57,942 bases of DNA from an uncultured Lachnospiraceae bacterium (GCA_947575805.1 CANPOY010000016.1:1-57942), one strand, 5' to 3'; positions 10,015-19,175 are shown, counted from the first letter of the stretch. Translations and numbers: made by a program. The notes: a model not told the origin generated them from the sequence alone.

Positions 10015-10890
10015 ATGGGAAAGTGGGAAAAGAAATTCGGAAAATACGCCATTCCGAATTTGACTTATATTTTAATCGGGTGCTATGTGGCAGGGTATCT
10101 TCTGACTCTGTTGGCACCATCCTTTATGGGATATTTGACGCTGGATCCCTATGCAATCCTGCACGGCCAGGTCTGGCGGCTGGTGACCTGGGTCATTTCG
10201 CCGCCCTCCTCTCTTGACTTTTTTACGATTATTATGCTGCTGTTCTACTTAAGCCTGGGGACTACTCTGGAAAAGGTATGGGGGACGTGGCAGTATAATG
10301 TATACATTTTCCTGGGGATTCTTCTGACCATCGTCTCAGGCTTTGTATGTATGGGAGTCCTTTACCTGGGGTATGGTCTGGAAGGGGCTGCAATTGCCTG
10401 CCGGATGGGGGCGGGCCTGTTCAGCACTTACTATATCAATATGTCCATTTTCCTTGCCTATGCGGCCACCTTCCCGAATGCCGAGGTGCTGCTGATGTTT
10501 CTGATTCCCGTCAAGGTAAAGTTTCTGGGAGTCGTCTACGGGATCATGCTGGTGTATCAGATGGTGCAGTACTATATGGTGGGGAAATCCCAGTATGCGG
10601 TGTACTGGTTCGGGGTGGCGGCAATCGCGGCATCGCTGCTAAATTTCCTGCTTTTCTGGCTGCGGTCCAGGAGCCATATGCACTTAAACCCCAGGCAGGT
10701 CAGGCGGAAGATGGAGTACCGGCAGGACATCCGGCGTAATGCAGGATCGAAGATCACAAAGCACAAATGTGCGATCTGCGGCAGATCCGAGGAGGATGAC
10801 CCTACGCTGGAATTCCGGTTTTGTTCTAAATGCAACGGGAATTACGAATATTGTCAGAATCATTTGTTTACGCATCAACACAGGGTCTGA
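10015..10890 (+). CDS. Rhomboid-like integral membrane protein with C-terminal zinc ribbon
   Basis: This 291-residue protein has about six hydrophobic segments between residues 15 and 225 and a topology like the rhomboid/derlin fold. The fourth segment region reads CRMGAGLFSTYY rather than the protease GxSG motif, and no paired catalytic histidine is obvious, so it is probably an inactive, derlin-like member. The cytosolic tail (about 225-291) has basic residues followed by CAICGR, CSKC and CQNHLFTH, a treble-clef or zinc-ribbon pattern. GAAAGG precedes the ATG. It stands alone, with a hairpin after it. A role in membrane protein handling is a guess from the fold. Confidence 0.7.
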   Translation: MGKWEKKFGKYAIPNLTYILIGCYVAGYLLTLLAPSFMGYLTLDPYAILHGQVWRLVTWVISPPSSLDFFTIIMLLFYLSLGTTLEKVWGTWQYNVYIFLGILLTIVSGFVCMGVLYLGYGLEGAAIACRMGAGLFSTYYINMSIFLAYAATFPNAEVLLMFLIPVKVKFLGVVYGIMLVYQMVQYYMVGKSQYAVYWFGVAAIAASLLNFLLFWLRSRSHMHLNPRQVRRKMEYRQDIRRNAGSKITKHKCAICGRSEEDDPTLEFRFCSKCNGNYEYCQNHLFTHQHRV

Positions 10891-10901
10891 ATCATTTCTG
10901 A

Positions 10902-10922
10902 GGATAACAAAGAACGTTATCC
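10902..10922 (+). other. Hairpin downstream of rhomboid-like gene
   Basis: GGATAAC (10902-10908) pairs perfectly with GTTATCC (10916-10922). There is no T-run, so it may be an RNA-stabilising 3' hairpin or an operator rather than a terminator. Confidence 0.45.
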
Positions 10923-11008
10923 GGGAAATTCTAAGTCAGACCCGGAAGTATGCCGGGAGCAGGCATTCTTCCAGGTACGCAGTTTTAGAGTAACCATGTC
11001 ACGTCCCG

Positions 11009-11033
11009 AAAATGCCGGAGGCGGGCATTTTTT
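11009..11033 (+). terminator. Rho-independent terminator before sigma-like gene
   Basis: AAAATGCC (11009-11016) pairs with GGCATTTT (11024-11031), with two further T. It ends the rhomboid-like transcript. It also argues against a start at 11012 for the next gene. Confidence 0.65.
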
Positions 11034-11068
11034 CAGGAACGAGGCCGGAGATAGGACAGGGAGGCGGC

Positions 11069-11806
11069 ATGAGCCAGAACAGGGAAATATTATTTGCGCA
11101 GACCCTGGAAACAGTGCGTCGAAAGGCGCGGGAGCAGGGAGGCTGCATCAGCAGGGACCAGGTCCGGGAGGCTTTTGCCGGACAGGACTTAAGCGATGAG
11201 CAGCTGGAGATGGTCTTTGACTATCTGGAAAAGCATAGGGTGGGGATCGGGGAACCGGTGGATCCCGACGAGTATCTGACGGAAGAGGAAAGAAATTATC
11301 TGCAGGATTACATGGATGAAATTGCTGCACTTCCCGTTTTCGGGCCGGGAGAGATCGAGGCCTGTACCCTGTCTGCCATGGCGGGGGAAGAGGAAGCACA
11401 GCAAAAACTGATCAAGCATTATCTTAAGGATGCGGCGGATATAGCCAGGCTTTATACGGGTCAGGGAGTGTCCCTGGAGGATCTGATCGGAGAGGGCAAT
11501 CTGGCCCTTGCCATGGGAGTAAGTATGCTGGGGAGTCTGGAAAAGCCTTCCGAGGCGCCGGGAATGCTGGCAAAGCTGATGATGGACGCTATGGAGGATT
11601 ATATTCGGGAGAACGCGGCAAACGAAAAGACCGATCAAAGGATAGCGGACAAGGTGAACCGGGTGGCGGACAAGGCCAGGGAGCTGGCGGAGGAGCTTCA
11701 TCGGAAGGTGACGCCGGAGGAGCTGGCAAGGGAGTCCGGGCTTTCCCTGAGAGCGATTCAGGACGCCTGCCGGATAAGCGGATATAAAATCGAGGATATT
11801 CAATGA
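11069..11806 (+). CDS. Sigma-70-like protein lacking region 4
   Basis: This 245-residue protein is placed at ATG 11069 by AGGGAGG just upstream. Residues about 1-55 resemble the region 1.1 fold of RpoD; EEERNYLQDYMDEIAALP (about 70-87) is region 1.2-like; the part to about 165 resembles region 2 (VSLEDLIGEGNLALAMGV corresponds to the core-binding segment); and residues 205-245 (KVTPEELARESGLSLRAI) look like region 3. It then stops, with no region 4 for -35 recognition, and the region 2.4 part is poorly conserved. It overlaps the next gene by 4 bases (ATGA), so the two are translationally coupled. It may be a specialised or degenerate sigma factor, or a core-binding regulator. Family resemblance is good; function is uncertain. 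Confidence 0.65.
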   Translation: MSQNREILFAQTLETVRRKAREQGGCISRDQVREAFAGQDLSDEQLEMVFDYLEKHRVGIGEPVDPDEYLTEEERNYLQDYMDEIAALPVFGPGEIEACTLSAMAGEEEAQQKLIKHYLKDAADIARLYTGQGVSLEDLIGEGNLALAMGVSMLGSLEKPSEAPGMLAKLMMDAMEDYIRENAANEKTDQRIADKVNRVADKARELAEELHRKVTPEELARESGLSLRAIQDACRISGYKIEDIQ

Positions 11807-12222
11807 ATCAGACAGTATATGAGGATTATAAATATAGTATGCAGGATACCGGCCGCCTCTATGTAGGGAGCAGATATACCATGGCCGAGCTTCTGGAGGC
11901 GGAGGAGGTGCTGTTCAAGTTCCGTCTGCTGGTGCAAAAGTATATTTTACCGGAAGCGGACGGGGAAGATACCCTTGAGACGCATTTATATTATCTGGAG
12001 CCGGCAAGCTTCCTGGTGAAGCTGTACAGACAGATCAAGGCTAGAATCAAAGTGAATGTGATTGAGGAAAGGAAGGGGCCGTTTGGCAGAAGGAGACGGG
12101 AGTATGTGACAAAGCAGCTTTCCATAGAACAGCTTACGGGAATGACGAAGGAAGAGAAGGAGGCCTGCGGCCTGGTCATTCAGGAGCTGTCCGTGAGCAA
12201 GCTGGCCCTGATGGGGCTATAG
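11803..12222 (+). CDS. Conserved hypothetical protein coupled to sigma-like gene
   Basis: A 139-residue soluble protein starting MNQTVYEDYKYSMQDTGRLY. It has no signal peptide or membrane segment. There is a helical acidic middle (residues about 25-60) and a very basic stretch (GPFGRRRREYVTK, about 97-109) that could contact nucleic acid. Its start overlaps the stop of the sigma-like gene by 4 bases, which makes a functional partnership likely, for example an anti-sigma or co-factor. I do not recognise the family. It ends 41 bases before the M16C protease gene, which has its own strong ribosome-binding site. Confidence 0.7.
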   Translation: MNQTVYEDYKYSMQDTGRLYVGSRYTMAELLEAEEVLFKFRLLVQKYILPEADGEDTLETHLYYLEPASFLVKLYRQIKARIKVNVIEERKGPFGRRRREYVTKQLSIEQLTGMTKEEKEACGLVIQELSVSKLALMGL

Positions 12223-12263
12223 CGCGAGAAAAGCAAAATTAACATAAAAGAAGGAGAAGAAGG

Positions 12264-15179
12264 ATGAAAGTAGAAGAATTAACCGCGTATGAGGTATTGG
12301 AAAGGAGGGAAATCAAGGACATTGACAGTGTGACCTATCTCTGCAGGCACAAAAAGACCGGAGCCAGGGTGGCACTGATTTCCAACAACGACGACAACAA
12401 GGTGTTTTATGTAGGCTTCCGCACCACCCCTAAGGATTCCACAGGTGTGGCGCATATTACGGAGCACTCCGTGCTTTGCGGATCCAAGGATTTTCCGGTG
12501 AAGGATCCTTTTGTGGAGCTGGTGAAAGGGTCCTTGAATACCTTTTTGAATGCCATGACCTATCCGGATAAGACTGTATATCCCGTGGCAAGCTGCAACG
12601 ACAAGGATTTTCAGAATCTGATGCACGTTTATCTGGATGCGGTGTTTTATCCCAATACTTATCAGAACGAGGCGATCTTCCGTCAGGAAGGGTGGCACTA
12701 TGAATTGAGTGAGGAGGGAGAGCTGACCTACAACGGTGTGGTATATAATGAGATGAAGGGAGCGTTTTCCAATCCGGACAGCATCCTTTACAGAGAGGTT
12801 ACCACGGTGCTGTATCCCCACACCACCTATGGAGTGGAGTCAGGCGGCGACCCGGTGAACATTCCCGATCTGACGTATGAGCAGTTTTTGAATTTCCACA
12901 GAACCTACTACCATCCCTCTAACAGCTATATCTATCTCTACGGCGATATGGATATGGCGGAAAAGCTGACCTATATCGACGAGCAGTATCTGTCAAAATT
13001 TGATTATCTGAAGGTGGATTCCGAGATTACGCAGGAGCCTGTCTTCCAAAAGCCGGTGCGGCATGTAAAGGAATATCCGTTAGGCACCGGGGAAAACCCG
13101 GAGGAGAAAGCATATCTGGTGCAGTGCTTCTCGGCGGGAGACTGTCTGGACAAAGAGTTTGCCATCGCCATGAACGTGCTGGATTTTGCTCTTTGCACCG
13201 TTCCCGGGGCGCCTCTGAAGCAGGCCCTGATCGATAGGGGAATCGGCAAGGACGTGTACAGTATATACGACAACGGCGTCAGACAGCCGTACTTCGGCGT
13301 AGTGGCGGCGGAAACTTCCGCCGGCCGGGAGGAAGAGTTCAAGGCGGTAATCAGGGAGGTGCTGGAGGGTATCGTTCAAAAGGGCTTTGATGAGAAGGCC
13401 CTGATGTCCGCTATTAACCGCTTTGAATTCAGATACAGGGAGGCGGACTTCGGAACGACTCCCAAGGGTTTAATGTACGGGCTGCAGATGCTGGACAGCT
13501 GGCTGTATGACGATAATAAACCCTTTATCCATATCGAGGCGAATGAGACTTACGCGGCTTTAAAGCGGAAGGCAAAGGAAGGATATTTCGAGGAACTCAT
13601 CCGCAAATATTTTCTGGACAACCCTCACTGCGCCACGGTGCTCCTTCTGCCGAAGGAAGGGCTGGCGGCGAAGCAGGATGCGGAGCTGAAAGTCAAGCTG
13701 GCGAAGATCAAGGCTGGCATGAGCGAGCAGGAGCTGGCTGATGTGCGCACCATGATGGACAGGCTGAATGAGTTCCGGGAGAAGGAGGATACCCCGGAGG
13801 ATATTGCCAAGATTCCCCTTTTGAGCAGGGAGGATTTAAAACGTGAGGCGGCTCCCATTTACAATCAGGAGAAAAAGCTGGGGGATACTCCGGCGCTGCT
13901 CCATGAAATAGCAACCAATGGCATCGGATATTTCAGACTGATATTTAAGATAAAGGATATACCGGAAGCGTATTTCCCTTATATTGGTTTCCTGAAGAAC
14001 GTATTCTTTAATATGAATACGGCCCATTACACGTACGGGGAGCTTTGCAATGAGACAAACCTGATTACGGGAGAGATGTTTGTGGCCCAGAATACTTATG
14101 GAAGCGTGGATTCGGCTGACAAGTATACCATGACCATGGAGGTATGCACCAAAGCGCTGTATGAAAATCTGCCCAGGGCCATCGAATTAATGGAGGAACT
14201 GATTCTGACCACGGATTTCACGGATACCAAGAGATTGAAGGAGACTCTGGCAGAGAACAATTCCAAGTTCAGGGAATATGCCAATCAGGCGGGACATATG
14301 GTGGCTATTAAGAGATCCCTGGCGTACGGTGGTGTGAGGGACGAGGTGGAGGAGACTCTGGGCGGCGTGGCCCAGTATCGTTTGACCTGTGATCTGGAAG
14401 GAGCTTTCGAGGAAAAGAAGGATACTATTATCGAAAAGCTTCAGACTCTGTGCAAGATGATCTTCCGTCCCGAAAATCTGATGGTCGACTTTACGGGGGA
14501 TGCTGCCGAGCTGGAGAAGCTGGAAGCGCCTGTAGCGGCGTTAAAGGCGAAGCTGTATACCTGCGAGGTGGAGCGGCAAGCTTATGCCCCTGTACCGGTG
14601 AAGAAGAACGAAGGCCTTACTACTCCCGGGCAGGTAGATTATGTATGCCGGGCAGGTAATTTCCGCAAGAAGGGCCTTCCTTATACCGGTGCTCTGACTG
14701 TACTCAGGGTAATGATGGGCTACGAATATCTGTGGGTTAACGTCCGGGTCAAGGGAGGAGCGTACGGCTGCATGTGCGGTTTTGGTGTGGATGGCAATTG
14801 CTACTTTGTTTCCTACCGGGATCCCAATCTGGGACAGACCCTTGACGTGTTTGAAAATGCGGCAGACTTTATTGCAGGTTATGAGGCGGATGAGCGCACC
14901 ATGACCAAGTACATCATCGGCGCCGTCAGTGATCTGGATGTGCCGCTTACCGCCGCGGGCAAAGGACACCGTTCCAGGCAGTATTACTTTACCGGCATGA
15001 CCCAGGAGATGGTGCAGACGGCCAGAAATGAAGTATTGGATGCAGAGCCTGAGAGCATACGCGGACTTGCAAAGTATATCAGAGCGTTTATGGAGGATGA
15101 TTTCCTGTGTGTTGTAGGGAATGAGCAGCAGATTCAGGCGGAGAAGGATAGATTTAAGAAGGTGGAAAGCCTGCTGTAA
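12264..15179 (+). CDS. M16C-family zinc metalloprotease (presequence-protease/PreP type)
   Basis: The 971-residue length matches single-chain M16C proteases. The inverted zinc site HITEH lies at residues 64-68, and the third ligand is probably E163 in the segment YNEMKGAF, giving the spacing of about 100 residues expected for PreP. The two-halves architecture with a middle hinge helix (residues about 470-540; EQELADVRTMMDRLNEF) is visible, and the C-terminal half contains the RVKGGAYGCMCGF segment used in substrate binding. These enzymes degrade short unstructured peptides inside a closed chamber. There is no signal peptide, so it is cytosolic. AAGGAGAAGAAGG precedes the ATG. A strong terminator follows. 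Confidence 0.9.
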   Translation: MKVEELTAYEVLERREIKDIDSVTYLCRHKKTGARVALISNNDDNKVFYVGFRTTPKDSTGVAHITEHSVLCGSKDFPVKDPFVELVKGSLNTFLNAMTYPDKTVYPVASCNDKDFQNLMHVYLDAVFYPNTYQNEAIFRQEGWHYELSEEGELTYNGVVYNEMKGAFSNPDSILYREVTTVLYPHTTYGVESGGDPVNIPDLTYEQFLNFHRTYYHPSNSYIYLYGDMDMAEKLTYIDEQYLSKFDYLKVDSEITQEPVFQKPVRHVKEYPLGTGENPEEKAYLVQCFSAGDCLDKEFAIAMNVLDFALCTVPGAPLKQALIDRGIGKDVYSIYDNGVRQPYFGVVAAETSAGREEEFKAVIREVLEGIVQKGFDEKALMSAINRFEFRYREADFGTTPKGLMYGLQMLDSWLYDDNKPFIHIEANETYAALKRKAKEGYFEELIRKYFLDNPHCATVLLLPKEGLAAKQDAELKVKLAKIKAGMSEQELADVRTMMDRLNEFREKEDTPEDIAKIPLLSREDLKREAAPIYNQEKKLGDTPALLHEIATNGIGYFRLIFKIKDIPEAYFPYIGFLKNVFFNMNTAHYTYGELCNETNLITGEMFVAQNTYGSVDSADKYTMTMEVCTKALYENLPRAIELMEELILTTDFTDTKRLKETLAENNSKFREYANQAGHMVAIKRSLAYGGVRDEVEETLGGVAQYRLTCDLEGAFEEKKDTIIEKLQTLCKMIFRPENLMVDFTGDAAELEKLEAPVAALKAKLYTCEVERQAYAPVPVKKNEGLTTPGQVDYVCRAGNFRKKGLPYTGALTVLRVMMGYEYLWVNVRVKGGAYGCMCGFGVDGNCYFVSYRDPNLGQTLDVFENAADFIAGYEADERTMTKYIIGAVSDLDVPLTAAGKGHRSRQYYFTGMTQEMVQTARNEVLDAEPESIRGLAKYIRAFMEDDFLCVVGNEQQIQAEKDRFKKVESLL

Positions 15180-15232
15180 TGGCATAAGCGTGAGAAGAGC
15201 TTCCCGGGCTCAAGCCGAAAAATCAAATGAAA

Positions 15233-15271
15233 AGGAACTGCCCCACACTGAAGAGGAGGCAGTTCCTTTTT
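15233..15271 (+). terminator. Rho-independent terminator after M16C protease
   Basis: AGGAACTGCC (15233-15242) pairs perfectly with GGCAGTTCCT (15258-15267), followed by T residues. Confidence 0.85.
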
Positions 15272-15446
15272 CATGTACAAATTATAAAAACTGCCGGATT
15301 CACATCGGGAATCCAAAGAGTCTTTTTCATCTGTAAATATATTACCACAAAATTCGCCGAAAATCAAGACTGGTATTGTCTCCGGGCAAGGGCTATAGTT
15401 TGAAGGAAATGAAAAACCAGTCAATTTGACAATGAGGAGGCAGCCT

Positions 15447-15980
15447 ATGGAAGAGAAGGAATGGTTGGAGCTTGCGGGCCAGAAGAACCAACTGGCAAAG
15501 GTGATGGAAAGCAACCGCTATGGGGAGCGGTTTGGCTTAAGCCTGACGGAGGAAGAGGCAAAGATGCTGATGCAGGAGAGAGAGCGGTGTCTGAAGGAGC
15601 AGCATAGGGTGGAATTCGGAGAAAGTATTCTGCCCGGGTTAATTCAGGCGTTTTGTGATTCTGATTACATTCGGGGGGAGGATTATGCGGAGGCGCTGGG
15701 AAGACTGCAGGAAATCTTTTACCTGTTTAAAAACGAATCCATGGACCTGCTGACGGATGACGAGCTGCTTACCTTTATGCGGGAGCAGTATGACGAGACC
15801 TGCTTTGGCGATCTGGATTATCTGGAGGGAACCTGCCTGCCGCTGTTCACCGAGGCGATTCGTGCCGGCTATTGCGGCTATCAGCAGTCAGGAGCGAAAG
15901 GAGAGTTTGGAAAGTTCGACATTGTGCAGAGGTGGGATAAGGGCCTGTATCTGGAGGCGCTGGCGAATCTGACGGATTAG
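15447..15980 (+). CDS. DUF6323-like conserved protein
   Basis: This 177-residue protein starts MEEKEWLELAGQKNQLAK after GAGGAGG; an in-frame ATG at 15432 lies before that site. It is acidic and helical, with no transmembrane segment. The segment RFGLSLTEEEAKMLMQER and the DDELLTFMREQYDE region fit my memory of the DUF6323 family of Clostridia, whose function is unknown. It is followed at 32 bases by a DUF6179-like gene; the two families are regularly neighbours, so they likely act together. No catalytic signature is visible. Confidence 0.6.
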   Translation: MEEKEWLELAGQKNQLAKVMESNRYGERFGLSLTEEEAKMLMQERERCLKEQHRVEFGESILPGLIQAFCDSDYIRGEDYAEALGRLQEIFYLFKNESMDLLTDDELLTFMREQYDETCFGDLDYLEGTCLPLFTEAIRAGYCGYQQSGAKGEFGKFDIVQRWDKGLYLEALANLTD

Positions 15981-16012
15981 TATGAGCCCTGATTCGGTAT
16001 GAGGAGGAGTGT

Positions 16013-16945
16013 ATGAAACCTGTAAGTTATGAAATAGAGGAATTGCTGCCCCTGGTGGCAAAGCTTGCTTTCAAATATACATCGGGAGAGAGCTCTTCTG
16101 TGTCTTACGAAACGGCAAATATGCTGATGGAGGCTGTCTGCTACTGTATCGGCGAAAACGAGTGGGAGGACGGAAGGGATGCCTTAGAGGGCAGCGGAGC
16201 CATAAAACTCGGCAGAGCCGCCATAAGCAGCGGAGCCATAAAAGTCAGCGGCAGCGGATCGGCATGGATACTGCGGAAATCGCGGAATATGACGGCGGCG
16301 GAAAGCTATCGGCAGGGGTATGAAAAGGTATTGGAGAAGACCAGACGCACACAGGAGCGCTATAATGAAATGATTGCGGATTTTCGGGCATATGGAAACG
16401 AGAATTACAGGGATACAGTTTTAAAGGCTCTGCCGGAATTTTTCATGAAATATGACCCCAGGTTCGCGCCCCAGGAAACCATTATCGGGCTGGATTATCC
16501 GACGCTGCTGACGGTTTCGGAGGAGACGGGAATTGATGGGGTGGAGCGGTATGTATCTTATATCTCGCTGGAACAAAGGTTTTTCCGGAAGCTTCCGGAA
16601 GGGATGGCGGAGGAGCTCCTGACCAGGTTTCATGAGGAGTACAGGGAGCAGTTTTTCAATCTCGGCAGTATTCCTCTAAGACATATGCTGGCGGCCGCGC
16701 TGCTGGGAAGGCAGCCGGGACGGGAATTTTCGGACCGGGAGTATGCAGCCCTGAGAGAGTTCTGCGCCGGCAGAGACAGGGAGAATTTGACGGAGATTCT
16801 GAATCGGCTGACGGAAAAGCTGGTGGAGAGCGGCTGGGGACAGGATAAGGAGTTGCTTGGGTATCTTCAGGGAGACACGGAAAACTTTGCGGCTGGGTTG
16901 GCAGAGGGGGCGAAGCGGAACGTTTTGCGCAATGTGGTAGTGTAA
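16013..16945 (+). CDS. DUF6179-like conserved protein with internal repeat
   Basis: A 310-residue, mostly helical soluble protein. AGGAGG precedes the ATG. The N-terminus (PVSYEIEELLPLVAKLAFKY) and the middle DYPTLL segment resemble the DUF6179 family as I remember it. Residues about 60-83 are low complexity (SGAIKLGRAAISSGAIK) and arise from an imperfect in-frame 36-base duplication at 16191-16262, probably a species-specific insertion in a surface loop. It is the second gene of the pair with 15447-15980. Function unknown. Confidence 0.6.
   Translation: MKPVSYEIEELLPLVAKLAFKYTSGESSSVSYETANMLMEAVCYCIGENEWEDGRDALEGSGAIKLGRAAISSGAIKVSGSGSAWILRKSRNMTAAESYRQGYEKVLEKTRRTQERYNEMIADFRAYGNENYRDTVLKALPEFFMKYDPRFAPQETIIGLDYPTLLTVSEETGIDGVERYVSYISLEQRFFRKLPEGMAEELLTRFHEEYREQFFNLGSIPLRHMLAAALLGRQPGREFSDREYAALREFCAGRDRENLTEILNRLTEKLVESGWGQDKELLGYLQGDTENFAAGLAEGAKRNVLRNVVV
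16191..16262 (+). repeat. In-frame imperfect 36-base tandem repeat
   Basis: Two 36-base units begin at 16191 and 16227. The first 17 bases (GCAGCGGAGCCATAAAA) are identical in both; the rest diverges. A degenerate partial copy (GCAGAGCCGCCATAA) lies inside the first unit. It encodes a Ser/Gly/Ala-rich insertion. Confidence 0.75.
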
Positions 16946-17106
16946 AGAGAAGTTCGAATTTTCTCGGTAATATGCGGATCAGAGCATAAAGGCAACCGGC
17001 AGTTGACAGATTTTCAAGGCTGCTTTCTGGCATGTAATGTGGAAAAAGGGTAAGATTACAGGCATAAAAAGCAGGCAGATACATGCCGGAAAAGGAGAAT
17101 CAGATT

Positions 17107-18108
17107 ATGATATTGGCAGACAAAATTATTCAGTTAAGGAAGAAGGCAGGATGGTCTCAGGAGGAGCTTGCAGAGCAGCTGGGAGTCTCAAGACAGTCAG
17201 TGAGTAAGTGGGAGGGAGCCCAGTCAGTCCCGGATCTGGAGAGGATCCTGCAGATGAGCAGTATTTTCGGGGTGACTACGGATTATCTGCTGAAAGATGA
17301 GCTGGGAGAACCGGAATATGCGGATGACGCGGAAAAGGCGGCCCTGCGGCGGGTCACCATGGAGGAAGCTTCGGAATATCTTTCTCTGAGGAAAAAGGAG
17401 GCGCCGAGGATAGCGTTTGCTACCTTCCTATGCGTTATTTCACCTATATGTCTGTTGTTTCTGGGAGGATTGAGCGAAGAGGCGGCTTACCTTTCAGAAG
17501 ATGCAGCCGGCGGCATTGGTATGGTCGTGCTGCTGGTGCTGGTTGCGGCCGCAGTGGCAATCTTTCTGTCCAGTGATGCAAGAACGGCAGAGTTTGGTTT
17601 TCTGGAGAAGGAAGCCTTTGAAACAGAGTACGGGGTGACCGGGATGGTAAAGGAGAAAAAGGCGGGGTGGAAAACATGCTATACCCGACTGAATATTCTG
17701 GGAACCGTGCTGTGTATTCTGGGAGTGGTACCGCTCTTTTTCTTTGCAGGAACAGGAGTCAATGACATGGTGATGGTGCTTGGAGTCTGCATCCTGCTGC
17801 TGATTGAAGGACTTGGCTGTGTGTCCTTTGTCTATGGCGGAGTGTACCAGGCGGCTATGGAGAAGCTGCTGGAGGAAGGGGAGTATACCAGAAAGAATAA
17901 GGCAAGGCAGGGGATCAAAGGCGGAATCAGCGTCATCTACTGGCTTATAGTAACGGCTGTTTTCTACTGGCTTACCTATGGTCCCTCCGGAAACGGCAAG
18001 CCCCAGTATTACTGGCTTGTCTGGGTCATCGGCGGCCTGCTGTACGGCGGGCTGCTGGTGCTGCTGGATGTAATTGAGCGAATCAGGAATGTCGATAAAA
18101 GACAGTAA
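17107..18108 (+). CDS. XRE-family regulator with multi-pass membrane domain
   Basis: A 333-residue protein: HTH_3 at residues about 1-60 ([20 protein letters not shown], with the usual [22 protein letters not shown] tail split over its last helix), a linker, then about six hydrophobic segments from residue 100 to 325. This is the common Firmicute arrangement in which a membrane-anchored HTH protein senses an envelope signal. AAGGAGAAT sits nine bases before ATG 17107; an upstream ATG at 17083 lies before that site. The gene ends near a weak stem-loop (18156-18182) and precedes the era promoter. Target unknown. Confidence 0.8.
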   Translation: MILADKIIQLRKKAGWSQEELAEQLGVSRQSVSKWEGAQSVPDLERILQMSSIFGVTTDYLLKDELGEPEYADDAEKAALRRVTMEEASEYLSLRKKEAPRIAFATFLCVISPICLLFLGGLSEEAAYLSEDAAGGIGMVVLLVLVAAAVAIFLSSDARTAEFGFLEKEAFETEYGVTGMVKEKKAGWKTCYTRLNILGTVLCILGVVPLFFFAGTGVNDMVMVLGVCILLLIEGLGCVSFVYGGVYQAAMEKLLEEGEYTRKNKARQGIKGGISVIYWLIVTAVFYWLTYGPSGNGKPQYYWLVWVIGGLLYGGLLVLLDVIERIRNVDKRQ

Positions 18109-18155
18109 TTTGCGGCGGCAGACGATAACTGTTTGACTTTATGGCTGATTCAGAG

Positions 18156-18182
18156 AAGGCCGGCATAAAAAATGCCTGCCTT
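18156..18182 (+). terminator. Weak terminator-like stem-loop before era
   Basis: AAGGC.GGCAT pairs with ATGCC.GCCTT around a five-A loop, with one mismatch. The T-tail is poor (TTCATTT). Confidence 0.5.
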
Positions 18183-18184
18183 CA

Positions 18185-18213
18185 TTTACTTTATGGAAAA
18201 AAACTGGTAGAAT
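18185..18213 (+). promoter_or_regulatory. Sigma-A-type promoter for era
   Basis: TTTACT (18185-18190), a 17-base spacer and TAGAAT (18208-18213), followed by GGGAGGA and the ATG at 18270. Confidence 0.6.
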
Positions 18214-18269
18214 ATTTTTACTGGTGCAAAATGCAGTTCAGTATTTGACGATGTACAGGGAGGATACAG

Positions 18270-19175
18270 ATGAGCGAGGAACATTCCTGCAGGTCAGGGT
18301 TTGTAACCCTGATCGGCAGGCCAAACGTGGGAAAGTCCACATTGATGAACCGATTGATCGGGCAGAAGATAGCAATTACTTCCAACAAGCCCCAGACTAC
18401 CAGAAACCGCATTCAAACCGTTCTTACCAGGCCCGAAGGCCAGATCGTCTTTTTGGACACGCCCGGTATTCACAAGGCGAAAAACAAGCTGGGAGACTAT
18501 ATGGTAAATGTGGCGGAGCATACTCTGGAGGAGGTGGATGTGATCCTTTGGCTGGTGGAGCCGACGGATTATATCGGTGCGGGTGAGCGTCATATCATAG
18601 AACAGCTGAAAAAGGTAAAAACACCTGTTATCCTGGTAATCAATAAGACGGATGCGGCCAAGAAGGAAGCGGTATTTTCCTCTATTGACGTTTACCGGGA
18701 CGAGCTGGACTTTCAGGAAATCGTGCCCGTATCTGCTTTGAAGGGAAACAATACGGACGAGCTGGTGAAGTGTATTTTTAAATATTTGCCCTATGGCAGG
18801 GCGTTTTATGACGAGGATACCATAACGGATCAGCCTATGAGACAGATTGCGGCGGAACTGATCCGGGAAAAGGCTCTGCGGATGCTGCAGGACGAGATTC
18901 CCCACGGCGTGGCGGTGGTCATCGAAAGTATGAAGGAAAAGGGAAAAATCTGCCATATTGAGGCCACGATAGTGTGTGAAAGGGATTCACACAAGGGAAT
19001 TATTATCGGAAAGGGCGGAGGCATGCTGAAGAAAATCGGATCCGCCGCAAGGCCGGAGATCGAAGAACTGTTGGAAATGCAGGTGAATCTTCAGCTATGG
19101 GTGAAGGTGAAGAAGGATTGGAGGGACAGTGATTATCTTTTGAAAAATTTTGGATATAATCCAAAGGGAGATTAA
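18270..19175 (+). CDS. era: GTPase Era
   Basis: The 301-residue length is standard for Era. G1 GRPNVGKST (about 12-20), G3 DTPG (about 64), G4 NKTD (about 126) and the C-terminal KH domain with GIIIGKGGGMLKKIG (about 245-259) are all present. Era binds the 3' end of 16S rRNA and assists 30S assembly, with GTP hydrolysis acting as the switch. GGGAGGA precedes the ATG. It is followed by a YqzL-like small gene and recO, the conserved Firmicute order. Transcription probably starts at the promoter 18185-18213. Confidence 0.97.
   Translation: MSEEHSCRSGFVTLIGRPNVGKSTLMNRLIGQKIAITSNKPQTTRNRIQTVLTRPEGQIVFLDTPGIHKAKNKLGDYMVNVAEHTLEEVDVILWLVEPTDYIGAGERHIIEQLKKVKTPVILVINKTDAAKKEAVFSSIDVYRDELDFQEIVPVSALKGNNTDELVKCIFKYLPYGRAFYDEDTITDQPMRQIAAELIREKALRMLQDEIPHGVAVVIESMKEKGKICHIEATIVCERDSHKGIIIGKGGGMLKKIGSAARPEIEELLEMQVNLQLWVKVKKDWRDSDYLLKNFGYNPKGD

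Noticed and set aside
15985..16012. Hairpin + GGAATGAGAGG variant before the DUF6179-like gene
   Set aside because: The sequence CGGTATGAGGAGGA resembles the motif but has no preceding stem; it is an ordinary ribosome-binding region.
16191..16262. CRISPR-like repeat
   Set aside because: Two imperfect in-frame units inside a gene, without spacers of a constant length or cas genes.
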